A stretch of 64,000 bases of DNA, taken from Fidelibacterota bacterium (GTDB taxonomy: Bacteria; Fidelibacterota; UBA8477; JABMPR01). A program made the translations under genes and the position numbers. The notes beneath the pieces were generated by a model, which searched no databases, was not told where the DNA came from, and saw nothing but the letters and a program-made list of their open reading frames with translations. This document shows positions 17,358-26,770 of the stretch, one piece after another. The stretch spans positions 1 through 64,000 of the forward strand of contig JABHBL010000015.1 in NCBI GenBank assembly GCA_018673925.1, read 5' to 3'. The first letter of the stretch is position 1; each line of letters begins with the position of its first letter.

Positions 17358-18506
17358 TTATAACCCTTTCATAAGCTGCTTCAAAATCACAAGTTTTTGA
17401 ACTTCAGATGTCCCCTCACCGATGGTGAGTACTTTTGCATCGCGGAAGAATCTTTCAACCTGAAATTCTTTTATGTATCCATAACCACCATGCACTTGAA
17501 CGGCCATGTTGGCCGCACGTACTGCAGTCTCAGAAGCCTTTAATTTAGCCATGGCTGCTGCTTTTACTACATTTCCACCATGATCTTTCACATAACTAGC
17601 CTGGTAAACCAAATGTCGCGCTGCTTCGATCTCCGTGGCGATCTCTGCCAACTGCATTCCCACTCCCTGAAAACGATAAATCTTTTTTCCAAAGGCTTCG
17701 CGTTCATCAGCATATTTTAGCGCAGCCTGCAAGGCACCTTCAGCCAACCCAAGCGACAGAGCAGCCACACTGATGCGCCCCCCGACCAGTGCAGTCATCA
17801 TTTGGCTAAATCCGACATCCAGTTCTCCAAGTAAAGCTCCAGCAGGGACCCTCAAATTTTCGAATGTCAATGCTCTCGTATCAGAGCCACGCCATCCCAT
17901 TTTCTTTTCAGGAGGGCTTATAATGAAACCAGGTGTTTTTGGGTCAACCATGAAAACAGAAACCCCACCAGGTCGTTTTGCCTCAGGATCCGTTACAGCT
18001 GTTAGATTGCATACCCCTGAGAAACCAGCATTGGTGATAAAATTTTTCGATCCATTGATGACCCATTCATCTCCATCTCGAACTGCAGTTGTTTTTGTGC
18101 CACCTGCATCAGATCCAGCCTCTGGTTCAGTTAAACCAAAACATGCAAGATATTTTCCTGAGATCAGGTTGGCCAAATGGGCATTTTTCTGCTCTTCGTT
18201 TCCAAACAGATAAATCGGACTCGTACCTAGTGAAATATGTGCTGCCACCGTAATAGCAACTGATGAATCAACCTTAGCCAACTCCTCGATAACGAGAGTA
18301 TAGGCCAAAGTATCCATCCCTGCTCCACCGTATTCTTCTGGAAAGGGAATCCCTAGTAGCCCCAGCTCCGCCAGCTTTGGAATCAGCTCAAGCGGAAAAC
18401 GTTCTTCCTTATCCAGAGCTTCTGCAATTGGAGCAATCTCATTGGCCGCAAAGTCCCGAACCATATCCTGGAGCATATAATGCTCGTCTTGAAAGTATTG
18501 TTTCAC
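17358..18506 (-). CDS. Acyl-CoA dehydrogenase (short-chain/butyryl type)
   Basis: 382 residues, full length for a soluble acyl-CoA dehydrogenase. FAD-contacting signatures are present: CFGLTEPEAGSDAGG, INGSKNFITNAG and QVHGGYGYIKEF. The catalytic glutamate lies in GEGTSEVQ near the C-terminus, the position used by short-chain and butyryl-CoA dehydrogenases. It oxidises acyl-CoA to 2-enoyl-CoA and passes electrons to ETF (etfBA at 5.8-7.6 kb). It sits in the recJ-fabH-acd-pgpH run; chain-length preference is inferred from similarity only. Confidence 0.93.
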   Translation of the reverse strand: MKQYFQDEHYMLQDMVRDFAANEIAPIAEALDKEERFPLELIPKLAELGLLGIPFPEEYGGAGMDTLAYTLVIEELAKVDSSVAITVAAHISLGTSPIYLFGNEEQKNAHLANLISGKYLACFGLTEPEAGSDAGGTKTTAVRDGDEWVINGSKNFITNAGFSGVCNLTAVTDPEAKRPGGVSVFMVDPKTPGFIISPPEKKMGWRGSDTRALTFENLRVPAGALLGELDVGFSQMMTALVGGRISVAALSLGLAEGALQAALKYADEREAFGKKIYRFQGVGMQLAEIATEIEAARHLVYQASYVKDHGGNVVKAAAMAKLKASETAVRAANMAVQVHGGYGYIKEFQVERFFRDAKVLTIGEGTSEVQKLVILKQLMKGL

Positions 18507-18541
18507 TTTATATCCCCCTGTCTTTGAATAGAATGATTAAT

Positions 18542-19534
18542 CTACCACCTCATTACAGAAGCACCCCAAGTAAATCCAGCTCCAAACGAGGCCACCACTA
18601 TGGTATCACCGCGGTTAATCTTACCCTCCTGCATAGCTTCATAAAGGGCGATTGGGATAGAAGCTGATGTGGTGTTGCCATATTTATGAATATTGGAATA
18701 TACCACTTTATGCATTTCGAGGTCTAAGCGATTGGCTACTGCTTCGGTAATTCGCAGGTTGGCCTGGTGAGGTACAACCAATTTCACTTCCGATTTATCC
18801 ACACCGGCGGCTTCCAATGCCTCAGCTATCACTTGAGGAAATTTTGTGACGGCATGTTTGAACACCGTTCGACCATTCATCACGACATGACCATAACCTT
18901 TCTCCAGCAATTCCTTTGTCAAAAACGGGTTATCTAGAGTTGAAGGTGTACGCAACATCAGATCTTCAGCATAACGACCATCTGAGTGGGTCTTTACAGC
19001 TAACAAACCTCTATCCTCATCTGTTGCCTTAATAACAGTTGCTGCAGCGCCATCTCCAAAGAGGACTGCTGTATCGCGACCTCGGGTGGTAAAATCAAGG
19101 GCCACAGACTGAACTTCAGAGGTAATCAGCAGGATATTGTTGTATGCGCCGGATTCAATAAATGCCTTCGAAACTGAAAGCCCGTATAGAAATCCTGAGC
19201 AAGCCATACGGATGTCAAGTGCAGGTGTTCCAGGAATTCCCAGACGTCGCGTCATCATAGGTCCGCCACCGGGAGCGAAATAGTCACTTGCCATAGTTGA
19301 GAAGATGATATGTTCCACATCCTCAGCTTGCATTCCAGCCTTCTCCAGGGCCTCTTCAGCAGCCTTTAATGCCAGATCTGTAGTGCATTCCCCATCAACA
19401 TGATGACGCTCCTTGATACCGCTTCGTTCACGAATCCACTCATCGGAGGTATCCATCAGTTTTTCTAAATCCTGGTTGGTTACTACATTCTCAGGGACAT
19501 ACATTCCGATCGCATCGATGTAAGCTTTTCGCAT
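18542..19534 (-). CDS. fabH: 3-oxoacyl-ACP synthase III
   Basis: 330 residues with the FabH catalytic triad: Cys in DIRMACSGFLYGL, His in VPHQANLRI and Asn in HKYGNTTSASIP. The Gly-rich C-terminus AGFTWGASVMRW is typical. It condenses acetyl-CoA (or another primer) with malonyl-ACP to begin fatty-acid synthesis. It follows recJ by nine bases and precedes the acyl-CoA dehydrogenase by 35 bases. The plsX-fabD-fabG neighbours common in other phyla are not present. Confidence 0.96.
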   Translation of the reverse strand: MRKAYIDAIGMYVPENVVTNQDLEKLMDTSDEWIRERSGIKERHHVDGECTTDLALKAAEEALEKAGMQAEDVEHIIFSTMASDYFAPGGGPMMTRRLGIPGTPALDIRMACSGFLYGLSVSKAFIESGAYNNILLITSEVQSVALDFTTRGRDTAVLFGDGAAATVIKATDEDRGLLAVKTHSDGRYAEDLMLRTPSTLDNPFLTKELLEKGYGHVVMNGRTVFKHAVTKFPQVIAEALEAAGVDKSEVKLVVPHQANLRITEAVANRLDLEMHKVVYSNIHKYGNTTSASIPIALYEAMQEGKINRGDTIVVASFGAGFTWGASVMRW

Positions 19535-19543
19535 TGTGAACTC

Positions 19544-21250
19544 CTAATCCATTACTCTTATATCTTTTAATTCTAATTGGATAGTTTTCCGACCCTGCCA
19601 TTCATTTTCAGCCAGGACATAAGCCATTTCCAGACTCTTCTTAGAGTACAGCAATTCCAGAGATTCGGCCATTCCAAACCCAATAGCATCCAGAACGGTC
19701 CTGCCTTGACGAACCTTAAATTTTAAATGATTTTTGCCGACAATCTTTGGTCGGGGATAGCCGATAACTTCCAGATTTTGACTGGCGAACAGCGGACGCA
19801 TATTTCCAGGTCCATAGGGAGCTAGCCGTCGTAGTGTCTCCATTAATTGGGAATTAATATCGGAAAATTCTATGATAGACTCGATTTTTAAGCGAGGTCG
19901 CATCATTTCTTCTGTTACCTGAGCCATAGCCACTTCTTGGAACCGTTTCTCAAATGCTTCCAGATTCGCTGGATCAATAGACATTCCTGCTGCCATTGTA
20001 TGTCCGCCAAAGCTAAGGAGCAGATCAGCACATTCTGAGAAGGCGGCATGAAGATCAAAACCGCTGATACTTCTGGCAGAAGCTTTACCCACACCATCAT
20101 TTACGGCAATGATCACAGTTGGGACGAAATATCGCTCTTTTAACTTTGAAGCGACGATCCCAATTACTCCATGATGCCAGCCCTCGTGATAGAGTACTAG
20201 TGACCGTTTTTCCCTCGGATCATATTTGGCATTAGAAAGTCGAACGGCTTCATCAAATATTTTACCCTCAACCGTCTTACGAGCCTCATTTTCGGAGTTG
20301 AGAACTGCAGACAATTCTTTGGCCTCTGACTGTGTGGTAGAAGTCATAAGTCGAACGGCGCGCATGGCTTCACCCAATCGACCTACAGCATTAATACGAG
20401 GTCCTAGTCCAAAGAGAACATCGGAGACAGTGACTTCATCTCGAGTGATACCAGCCACCTTCTTCAAGGCTATAATTCCGGGACGACTTCCCTTGCTAAT
20501 TAATTTTAGTCCTTCACCAACTATAATTCTGTTTTCCCCAGTGACTTTAACGATATCCGCAGCGGTACCGATAGCAGCGAGATCAAGAAATTGTAGCGCT
20601 TGCTCGGCTGAGTGGTTGCGATTCTTTGCAATAGCCTGTGTGAGTTTGAATGCTACGCCAGCACCACATAAATTCTTGTTGGGATATTCACAATCTGCTT
20701 GTTTAGGATTCAAGATTGCTACGGCATCAGGCAGTTTTGCATCTGGAATATGATGATCTGTAATCATCATGTTTACACCGAGTGTCTTAGCGTATTCAAC
20801 CTGTTCGACCGCAGTGATACCACAGTCACAGGTGATAATCAATTTCGCTCCAATCTCAGCAGCATAATCAATACCTTTGTGAGAAACGCCGTATCCCTCT
20901 GTATTTCTGTCAGGAATGTAAAATTCCGATTTTGCACCTATAGATTGCAAAAACAAGTGCAACAGAGATGCAGCAGTCGTACCGTCCACATCATAATCCC
21001 CATAAACCAGAATAGGAGCATGTTCATCGAGGCATTTAGAAATCACCTCTACGGCTGTATCCATATTCAACATGAGGAATGGATCAAGCAAAAGAGATAT
21101 AGAAGGATTGAAGAATTCACGTGCCTCATCAAGCGTACGTAAATCACGGCGCCAGAGCATTCCACCAACCACAGGTGAAACGCCTAGAGAATTAGTGAGA
21201 TTCTCTATTTCCCCTTGGGGACTGTCTTGAATGATCCAGATTTTTTCCAT
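19544..21250 (-). CDS. recJ: Single-stranded-DNA exonuclease RecJ
   Basis: 568 residues, the usual length. DHH-family motifs are visible: VYGDYDVDGTTA (motif I), ITCDCGITA (motif II) and ITDHHIPD (motif III). The DHHA1 domain follows with GGHTMAAGMSI, then an OB-like C-terminal domain. It is a 5'-3' exonuclease on single-stranded DNA for recombination and base-excision or mismatch repair. It is the first gene of the leftward cluster and lies 117 bp from the RNase P RNA gene. Confidence 0.96.
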   Translation of the reverse strand: MEKIWIIQDSPQGEIENLTNSLGVSPVVGGMLWRRDLRTLDEAREFFNPSISLLLDPFLMLNMDTAVEVISKCLDEHAPILVYGDYDVDGTTAASLLHLFLQSIGAKSEFYIPDRNTEGYGVSHKGIDYAAEIGAKLIITCDCGITAVEQVEYAKTLGVNMMITDHHIPDAKLPDAVAILNPKQADCEYPNKNLCGAGVAFKLTQAIAKNRNHSAEQALQFLDLAAIGTAADIVKVTGENRIIVGEGLKLISKGSRPGIIALKKVAGITRDEVTVSDVLFGLGPRINAVGRLGEAMRAVRLMTSTTQSEAKELSAVLNSENEARKTVEGKIFDEAVRLSNAKYDPREKRSLVLYHEGWHHGVIGIVASKLKERYFVPTVIIAVNDGVGKASARSISGFDLHAAFSECADLLLSFGGHTMAAGMSIDPANLEAFEKRFQEVAMAQVTEEMMRPRLKIESIIEFSDINSQLMETLRRLAPYGPGNMRPLFASQNLEVIGYPRPKIVGKNHLKFKVRQGRTVLDAIGFGMAESLELLYSKKSLEMAYVLAENEWQGRKTIQLELKDIRVMD

Positions 21251-21367
21251 AATAAATTGGTCTATAGTATAAGCTTCAGATTGGTTTAATTCACGGTAAA
21301 AACGTCGCTGTTTTGACCTGATATCACATCATGTTTGAATGACTGGTGCCAATGGTAGGCAAATAAA

Positions 21368-21827
21368 TGGGTGGATCTATAAGCCGGATTCTGTCTTACC
21401 CTCCAAGGAGGATGAGGCAGCCATTGATCTGGATCTCCATTTGCATGGAGATACTAGCTTTCTACCCGAAGAGTTTCATCTTGCAATGAATGGCGGACCA
21501 CCATGCTCTTCTGCTTGAAATTGCTCCAATTGGGGTTTACCCCCAGCATCAGTTACCTGACACCGGCGTGAGCTCTTACCTCACGTTTTCACCCTTACCA
21601 GCCTACGCTAAAGCTTCGGCTGGCAGGCCCGATAATAAATTATGGCCTGCCGACCGAAGGCTATTTTTCTGCTTTGCTGAAAAATAGCGTAGGTTGGCGG
21701 TATCTTTTCTGCGGCACTTTCCATCTCTACCCAAAGGTAAAGTCCCATGCTCCTAACATGGGCAACCTGTCCTGCGGAGTCCGGACTTTCCTCCCAGCTA
21801 ATGCCAGGTGACTGCCCAATCCACCCA
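21368..21827 (-). ncRNA. rnpB: RNase P RNA (class A), enlarged P12
   Basis: On the minus strand the RNA opens with TGGGTGGATTGGGCAGTCACC and has the conserved GGAGGAAAGTCCGGAC (P3/P4 region). It then shows CTGCCCATGTTAGG-type helix elements, ATACCGCC before P12, GGTAAGGGTGAAA after it, and GACAGAATCCGGCTTATAGATCC closing P4/P1. This is the catalytic RNA that cleaves pre-tRNA 5' leaders. At about 460 nt it is long, mainly because P12 carries ~92 extra bases (see separate entry). No obvious terminator is seen to its left. Confidence 0.96.
21602..21693. repeat. Nested palindromic insertion in RNase P RNA helix P12
   Basis: CCTACGCT (21602-21609) pairs with AGCGTAGG (21686-21693). AGCTTCGGCTGGCAGGCC pairs, with one mismatch region, with GGCCTGCCGACCGAAGGCT. 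One arm carries an additional inner palindrome ATTTTTCTGCTTTGCTGAAAAAT (21663-21685). The whole replaces the short P12 stem-loop between ATACCGCC and GGTAAGGGTGAAA. P12 varies in length between species, so function should be kept, but the sharply palindromic, GC-rich, nested make-up suggests insertion of mobile palindromic repeats. Confidence 0.75.
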
Positions 21828-21876
21828 TTTAAAAAAGCGATATTAAACTAAGTCATTGTATGTGGACTAAAAGAAA

Positions 21877-21900
21877 AATGATCCGATTTCTCGGATCATT
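21877..21900 (-). terminator. Intrinsic terminator after zinc-ribbon gene
   Basis: AATGATCCGA (21877-21886) pairs with TCGGATCATT (21891-21900) around a four-base loop. On the minus strand the hairpin is followed by TTTCTTTT. It lies 35 bp past the stop codon of the zinc-ribbon protein and upstream of rnpB. Confidence 0.85.
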
Positions 21901-21935
21901 TCACTAAAATTTATCTGTGTTAAAATTGAGTGAGT

Positions 21936-22649
21936 CTAGTCATCGTCTCCAGGTAAAACGACTAGAATCCTGCCACAATTTTCGCATTCAATAAAAGCAT
22001 CCATTTGTTGAATTTCATAAATGGTCTGCGGATTAAGCTGTTTATGACACCCCGTACAGGATCCACGCTCAATCGGAACTACAGCACGACGACGTGCTTT
22101 TAGAATTCTATCATATTTACGCAAGTAACGTTGGCCAATATTTTTGATCAGCTCAACTCTTTTTGCTTCAAGCTCTTCCTGGCGAGCATCAGTGAGATCT
22201 GATTTTTCTTTCAACTCGTCGCGGTTTGCATCTAGTTGTTCAACAAAAGCTGTGCTTTGTTCTTCTGATGTGGCGATAATCTCTTCTAATTTCTCAATTT
22301 CGGAATCAAGATATAATTGTCGCCCCTCACCCTCGGTCATATCAGCTTTAACTGTTTCAATCTCATTGGTTAAAGCATCGTATTCACGATTGGTGGTCAC
22401 CAGATATAGTTGATCCTGGTATTTCTTAACTTTTTCTTCAGAATCCATGAGAGCACCCTTGATGCTCACTAACTCTTTCTGATTCTCTTCCAGTGTTGAT
22501 CGAGTTGTCTCTAATTCGGACTTAACGCTTTCAGCCTGAGATTCCAGTTTTTCTACTTGTTGAGGAAGACTCCCCTTTTTTTCATCAATTTCAAAGAGCT
22601 GACGATCTATCTCCTGAAGTTCAATCAAAAATTTTAACGTGTTGTTCAT
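21936..22649 (-). CDS. Coiled-coil protein with C-terminal zinc ribbon (CdsZ/DUF164-like)
   Basis: 237 residues. About residues 5-180 are a long heptad-rich coiled coil, mostly Glu, Lys and Leu. The C-terminus holds a C4 zinc ribbon, CTGCHKQ...CENCGRILV. This arrangement is that of the widespread DUF164/CdsZ family, some members of which bind nucleic acid or act at the cell envelope; the function here is not known. It stands alone between two terminators. A perfect palindrome sits 34 bp before its ATG. Confidence 0.88.
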   Translation of the reverse strand: MNNTLKFLIELQEIDRQLFEIDEKKGSLPQQVEKLESQAESVKSELETTRSTLEENQKELVSIKGALMDSEEKVKKYQDQLYLVTTNREYDALTNEIETVKADMTEGEGRQLYLDSEIEKLEEIIATSEEQSTAFVEQLDANRDELKEKSDLTDARQEELEAKRVELIKNIGQRYLRKYDRILKARRRAVVPIERGSCTGCHKQLNPQTIYEIQQMDAFIECENCGRILVVLPGDDD

Positions 22650-22682
22650 TCACACCTACTCTCTGGGTATATCATATGAAAA

Positions 22683-22700
22683 GTGCACCTTGAGGTGCAC
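22683..22700. promoter_or_regulatory. 18 bp palindrome upstream of zinc-ribbon gene
   Basis: GTGCACC-TTGA-GGTGCAC is a perfect inverted repeat 34 bp upstream of the ATG at 22649. There is no U-run on the gene's strand after it, so an operator or 5'-leader hairpin is more likely than a terminator. Confidence 0.45.
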
Positions 22701-22861
22701 ATATTAATTTTATTCGAAGTGGATCAGAAAATTGCTGTTTAAAAAAGAATGGTTGCTTTGATACTCGCCTAATCACGTCACACAATATAAATAGCTTAGG
22801 AGGGACAGCAAGCGGCTATAAATAGATTGTGTTATTTTTTTACAAATGGCTCTTGAATGCA

Positions 22862-22893
22862 AAACAGGCTGGGGATGAACCCACAGCCTGTTT
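22862..22893 (-). terminator. Intrinsic terminator after glyRS gene
   Basis: AAACAGGCTG (22862-22871) pairs with CAGCCTGTTT (22884-22893). On the minus strand it is followed by a short T run. It ends the topA-glyS unit, 43 bp past the glycyl-tRNA synthetase stop. Confidence 0.8.
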
Positions 22894-22935
22894 AAATCAA
22901 ATTCCAGCTGACCCACTTGAAGTCGTTCTATAAAT

Positions 22936-24261
22936 TTAATGAATCAGAATACGTTCTGCCAACCAGGCTTGTAGCTCCCCGATAGGTACGCGAATCTGTT
23001 CCATGGAATCCCGATCGCGAACAGTGACTGCCTTGTCCTCAAGCGTATCAAAATCGATGGTCACGCAATAAGGTGTACCGGCTTCATCCATGCGACGATA
23101 ACGGCGACCAATGGCCCCTTTTTCATCATAAAACACATTAAAATGATGCTTGAGATCATCCTTAATCTCAGTTGCCAACTCCTTCAAACCACCCTTCTTC
23201 ACGAGTGGTAGTATGGCCACCTTAATCGGAGCTAGTCTGGGATGGAAGTGCATGACGGTTCGCACCGAACCATCTTCCAGTGTCTCTTCTTCATATGCTT
23301 CACACATGACTGCCAGAGTTGTGCGATCACATCCTGCGGAGGTCTCAATGATAAATGGAGTATAAACCTCATTCGTCTGGGGGTCTCGATAACTCATGTT
23401 CTTACCTGAGAATTCAGCGTGTTGTTTCAAATCAAAGTCTGAACGATTGTGAATTCCTTCTAACTCACTCCATCCAATTGGGAACTTGTACTCCACATCA
23501 AAGGCAGCTCGGGCATAATGGGCCAGCTCATCTGGACCATGCTCATGAAAACGAAGGTTATCAGGATCAATTCCAATGGTATCATAAAAAGCCTTGCGAC
23601 GTTCTTTCCAGGTTTCGAACCATTCATCTGACTCATCAGGATTCACAAAAAATTGCATTTCCATCTGCTCAAATTCACGAGTTCTAAAGATGAAGTTTCC
23701 GGGAGTAATCTCATTTCGGAAGGCTTTACCAATCTGGGCGATCCCAAAGGGGATCTGCTGGCGTGAGGTATCAACTACATTGGGAAAGTTTACAAAGATA
23801 CCCTGGGCAGTTTCTGGACGAAGATATATGGTTGAAGCCGACTCCTCTACAGCACCCATCTGAGTTTTGAACATGAGGTTGAATTGCCTTGAATCAGTTA
23901 ACTCACCACCACATTCTGGACATTCCTTGTCATTCATGTTTGCTTCAGGAAGCGTATCCTCACGAAACCGTGTCTTACACTTTTTGCAGTCCACCAGAGG
24001 ATCGGTAAACCCCCCAACATGACCACTGGCTTCCCAAACTTTCGGATGCATCAGAATGGCAGCATCAAGACCGACAATATTATCATGTTCCCGGGTCATG
24101 GCATTCCACCATGTCTGTTTTACATTTCTTTTGAGTTCAACCCCCAAAGGTCCATAGTCATAACAGGCATTTATCCCGCCATAAATCTCACTCGATTGGA
24201 AGATGAATCCCCGTCGCTTGGACAGTGATACGAGTTTATCAAAACTTTCTAAACGTGCCAT
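22936..24261 (-). CDS. glyS: Glycyl-tRNA synthetase, single-chain (alpha2) type
   Basis: 441 residues. It is the homodimeric class II GlyRS found in archaea, eukaryotes and many bacteria, not the GlyQ/GlyS tetramer. Motifs include [18 protein letters not shown] near the N-terminus, a Cys4 zinc insertion (CKKC...CPECGG), motif 2 FRNEI and motif 3 within [12 protein letters not shown]. The C-terminal anticodon-binding domain begins with [11 protein letters not shown]. It charges tRNA-Gly. It lies 21 bp downstream of topA in the same direction, probably one transcript. Confidence 0.96.
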   Translation of the reverse strand: MARLESFDKLVSLSKRRGFIFQSSEIYGGINACYDYGPLGVELKRNVKQTWWNAMTREHDNIVGLDAAILMHPKVWEASGHVGGFTDPLVDCKKCKTRFREDTLPEANMNDKECPECGGELTDSRQFNLMFKTQMGAVEESASTIYLRPETAQGIFVNFPNVVDTSRQQIPFGIAQIGKAFRNEITPGNFIFRTREFEQMEMQFFVNPDESDEWFETWKERRKAFYDTIGIDPDNLRFHEHGPDELAHYARAAFDVEYKFPIGWSELEGIHNRSDFDLKQHAEFSGKNMSYRDPQTNEVYTPFIIETSAGCDRTTLAVMCEAYEEETLEDGSVRTVMHFHPRLAPIKVAILPLVKKGGLKELATEIKDDLKHHFNVFYDEKGAIGRRYRRMDEAGTPYCVTIDFDTLEDKAVTVRDRDSMEQIRVPIGELQAWLAERILIH

Positions 24262-24282
24262 TTTGTTCTCTCAATTTTATAA

Positions 24283-26532
24283 CTAGGAAGCTTCCGTCTC
24301 ATTGACGTTTACTTCATGCTTACAATTTGGGCAAAGGGCATAATCACCCTTCTTCTTGGTTGACTTGGCCACCATGTATGGATTTTCACAGGCTGGACAT
24401 TTGTGAGCAATGGGTGGATCCCAACTAACAAAGTCACAATCTGGATATTTTGTACAACCATAAAAAGTTCTACCCCGCTTGGATCGTCTTGGAGAAATAT
24501 CTCCCTTACAATCTGGTTTGGGACAGGGCATCAAAATGGTGAATGGTTTGGTGAATTTGCATTTGGGGTATGCTGAACAAGCGTAAAATTTTCCATATCT
24601 ACCATCTCGGAGGACTAGTGGAGACTCACATTTCTCACACTTCCCATGATCCTCAACAACTTTTTCTTCACCATTTTCATCTTTGGTTGGTGAATCCAGG
24701 GGTCGTGCATTTTTACAGGTCGGGAACCCTGAGCAAGCCATGAATCGCCCATTTTTACTCCATTTAATGACCATGGGTTTGCCACACTTGTCACAGGCTT
24801 CACCACTATCTTCCTGGAGAGATTTTTTAAGTTCACTATAGGATTTTGAAGATTCTTCCAGCCATTTTTCCAGATGTGACCAAAACTCCGTCATCACTTC
24901 CAGATATGTGCTCTCACCTTCTTCTACTTTATCAAGATTTAGCTCCATTTCTCTGGTAAAGGTCTTGTTCACTAATTCAGAGAAATTTTCAACCAGCAGC
25001 TTATTGGTCACTTTACCCAATTCAGTGGGGAAAAGTTTGCGCTTTTCTGATTGAACATAATTTCTGGTCTGCACCACGGAGATGATATTGGCATAAGTGG
25101 ATGGACGACCGATGCCTTCTTTATCAAGAATTTTAACCAGGCTACTTTCAGTATAGGGTGCTGGAGGTTTTGTAAAATGTTGATCTGCTTTAACCTCAAG
25201 TGGTTGAAGTTTCTCACTCTCTTCTAAATCTGAGGGAAGGTGGCTATCCTGTTCTTCAACATTCTCAAAATAAACCACTCGATATCCATCAAACACCAGA
25301 TCAGAACCAGATGCCCGTAAATCAAACCGAGTACCGGCTTTGACATCAACTGTGGACTGATCGAAAACAGCTACCGCCATTTGTGAAGCCACAAAGCGTC
25401 TCCATATAAGATCATAGAGCTTGGCTTGGGGTGCAGTTAATGAGGCTTTTATAACATCTGGCGTTAGGTCAGGGTTTGCTGGACGAATGGCTTCGTGAGC
25501 ATCTTGAATCTTTCCACTTTTTTTTCCGAACTGACGAGGCGTCGCTGGTAAATAATCTGAACCATATTTTGCCTCAATTTGGGTTCGAGCTGTTTCAACA
25601 GCAGATTCTGCAACACGGGTCGAATCTGTTCGCATATAGGTAATCAGACCAGTTGCTTCCCCATCAGCCAGAGTAACACCTTCATACAACTGCTGAGCCA
25701 GCGTCATGGTACGCTTAGTCGTAAACCCTAGTTTTTGAAAGGCTGCCTGTTGAAGGGTTGAGGTGGTAAATGGTGCGTGAGGATTTCTACGAACCCGTTT
25801 TTTAGTAACTTTTGAAACTAGATATTGCTCATTCTTTAGAGTATTCCGGAGTTCCATGGCAATAGCTTCATTAGGGATGTAAGCCTTTTTGCCATCAACT
25901 TTTTGGAGTTCAGCCTCAAATGATTTCTTTTTGGTAGTTTCTACATCAGCCTTGATGGTCCAATATTCTTGAGGTTCAAACCGATCAATCTCCTCCTGAC
26001 GTTCACAAATAAGCCGCAAAGCTACGGATTGCACACGACCGGCACTCAGACCGGAATAGAGAACCCGCCATAAAAATGGACTCACCTTAAATCCTACAAG
26101 ACGATCAATAATTCGTCTGGCCTGCTGAGCGTTGACCATGTTCATGTCAAGTTCAGTTGCCTTACGCATTCCCTCCAGGACCCCTGCCTTGGTAATTTCA
26201 AAAAACATGACACGCGAAATTGGTTTATTAAGATTTTTTAGGATGCGCGTGACATGCCAGCCGATAGCTTCCCCCTCGCGATCAGGGTCAGTTGCCACAA
26301 ATATATGGGCCGCCTGTTTGGCAGCTTCTCGCAATGCTTCCACATTTTTTTTCTTACCTGGAATAGTGACATAGAGAGGTTTGAATTTGTCCTTTAGGTC
26401 TACACCCAGCTGAGTCCGAGGTAAATCTCGTATATGTCCAACGGTAGAAAGAACCTTATACTCTTCCCCCAAATATTTTTTGATTGTTCCTGCTTTAGAG
26501 GGTGATTCGACGATGACGAGGTATTGTGACAT
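24283..26532 (-). CDS. topA: DNA topoisomerase I
   Basis: 749 residues. The N-terminal TOPRIM domain starts LVIVESPSKAGTIKKYL and contains ATDPDREGEAIGWH. The catalytic Tyr lies in GLITYMRTDSTR. The C-terminal third has four CxxC zinc ribbons (CDKCGK, CEKCES, CPKPDC, CPACEN). It relaxes negative supercoils (type IA). AAAGGA precedes the ATG. It is followed directly by glyS. Confidence 0.97.
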   Translation of the reverse strand: MSQYLVIVESPSKAGTIKKYLGEEYKVLSTVGHIRDLPRTQLGVDLKDKFKPLYVTIPGKKKNVEALREAAKQAAHIFVATDPDREGEAIGWHVTRILKNLNKPISRVMFFEITKAGVLEGMRKATELDMNMVNAQQARRIIDRLVGFKVSPFLWRVLYSGLSAGRVQSVALRLICERQEEIDRFEPQEYWTIKADVETTKKKSFEAELQKVDGKKAYIPNEAIAMELRNTLKNEQYLVSKVTKKRVRRNPHAPFTTSTLQQAAFQKLGFTTKRTMTLAQQLYEGVTLADGEATGLITYMRTDSTRVAESAVETARTQIEAKYGSDYLPATPRQFGKKSGKIQDAHEAIRPANPDLTPDVIKASLTAPQAKLYDLIWRRFVASQMAVAVFDQSTVDVKAGTRFDLRASGSDLVFDGYRVVYFENVEEQDSHLPSDLEESEKLQPLEVKADQHFTKPPAPYTESSLVKILDKEGIGRPSTYANIISVVQTRNYVQSEKRKLFPTELGKVTNKLLVENFSELVNKTFTREMELNLDKVEEGESTYLEVMTEFWSHLEKWLEESSKSYSELKKSLQEDSGEACDKCGKPMVIKWSKNGRFMACSGFPTCKNARPLDSPTKDENGEEKVVEDHGKCEKCESPLVLRDGRYGKFYACSAYPKCKFTKPFTILMPCPKPDCKGDISPRRSKRGRTFYGCTKYPDCDFVSWDPPIAHKCPACENPYMVAKSTKKKGDYALCPNCKHEVNVNETEAS

Positions 26533-26770
26533 ACTATTCCTTTAGTGTTCCATTATTTCAAGTCGCGAATAATATTCAGCTACCCACCAAAATGCAACAC
26601 CTCGTATAAGCGTGTCTTCGCATTTATTCTGCAGTCCTTTTCCCTTATAGACTACGTCTATTATTTTGAGAGGTATTATTGGAGCAAAAAAGAATTCAAA
26701 AATTTAGAACGGAATAGACTTTTTTCAAACATGGTCAGCCTAGGCGAGTGTGTTTAGCTGAGAAGTCCTA

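Noticed and set aside
20226-20753. 175-codon antisense frame in recJ
   Set aside because: It mirrors the coding periodicity of recJ on the opposite strand; recJ motifs are unmistakable.
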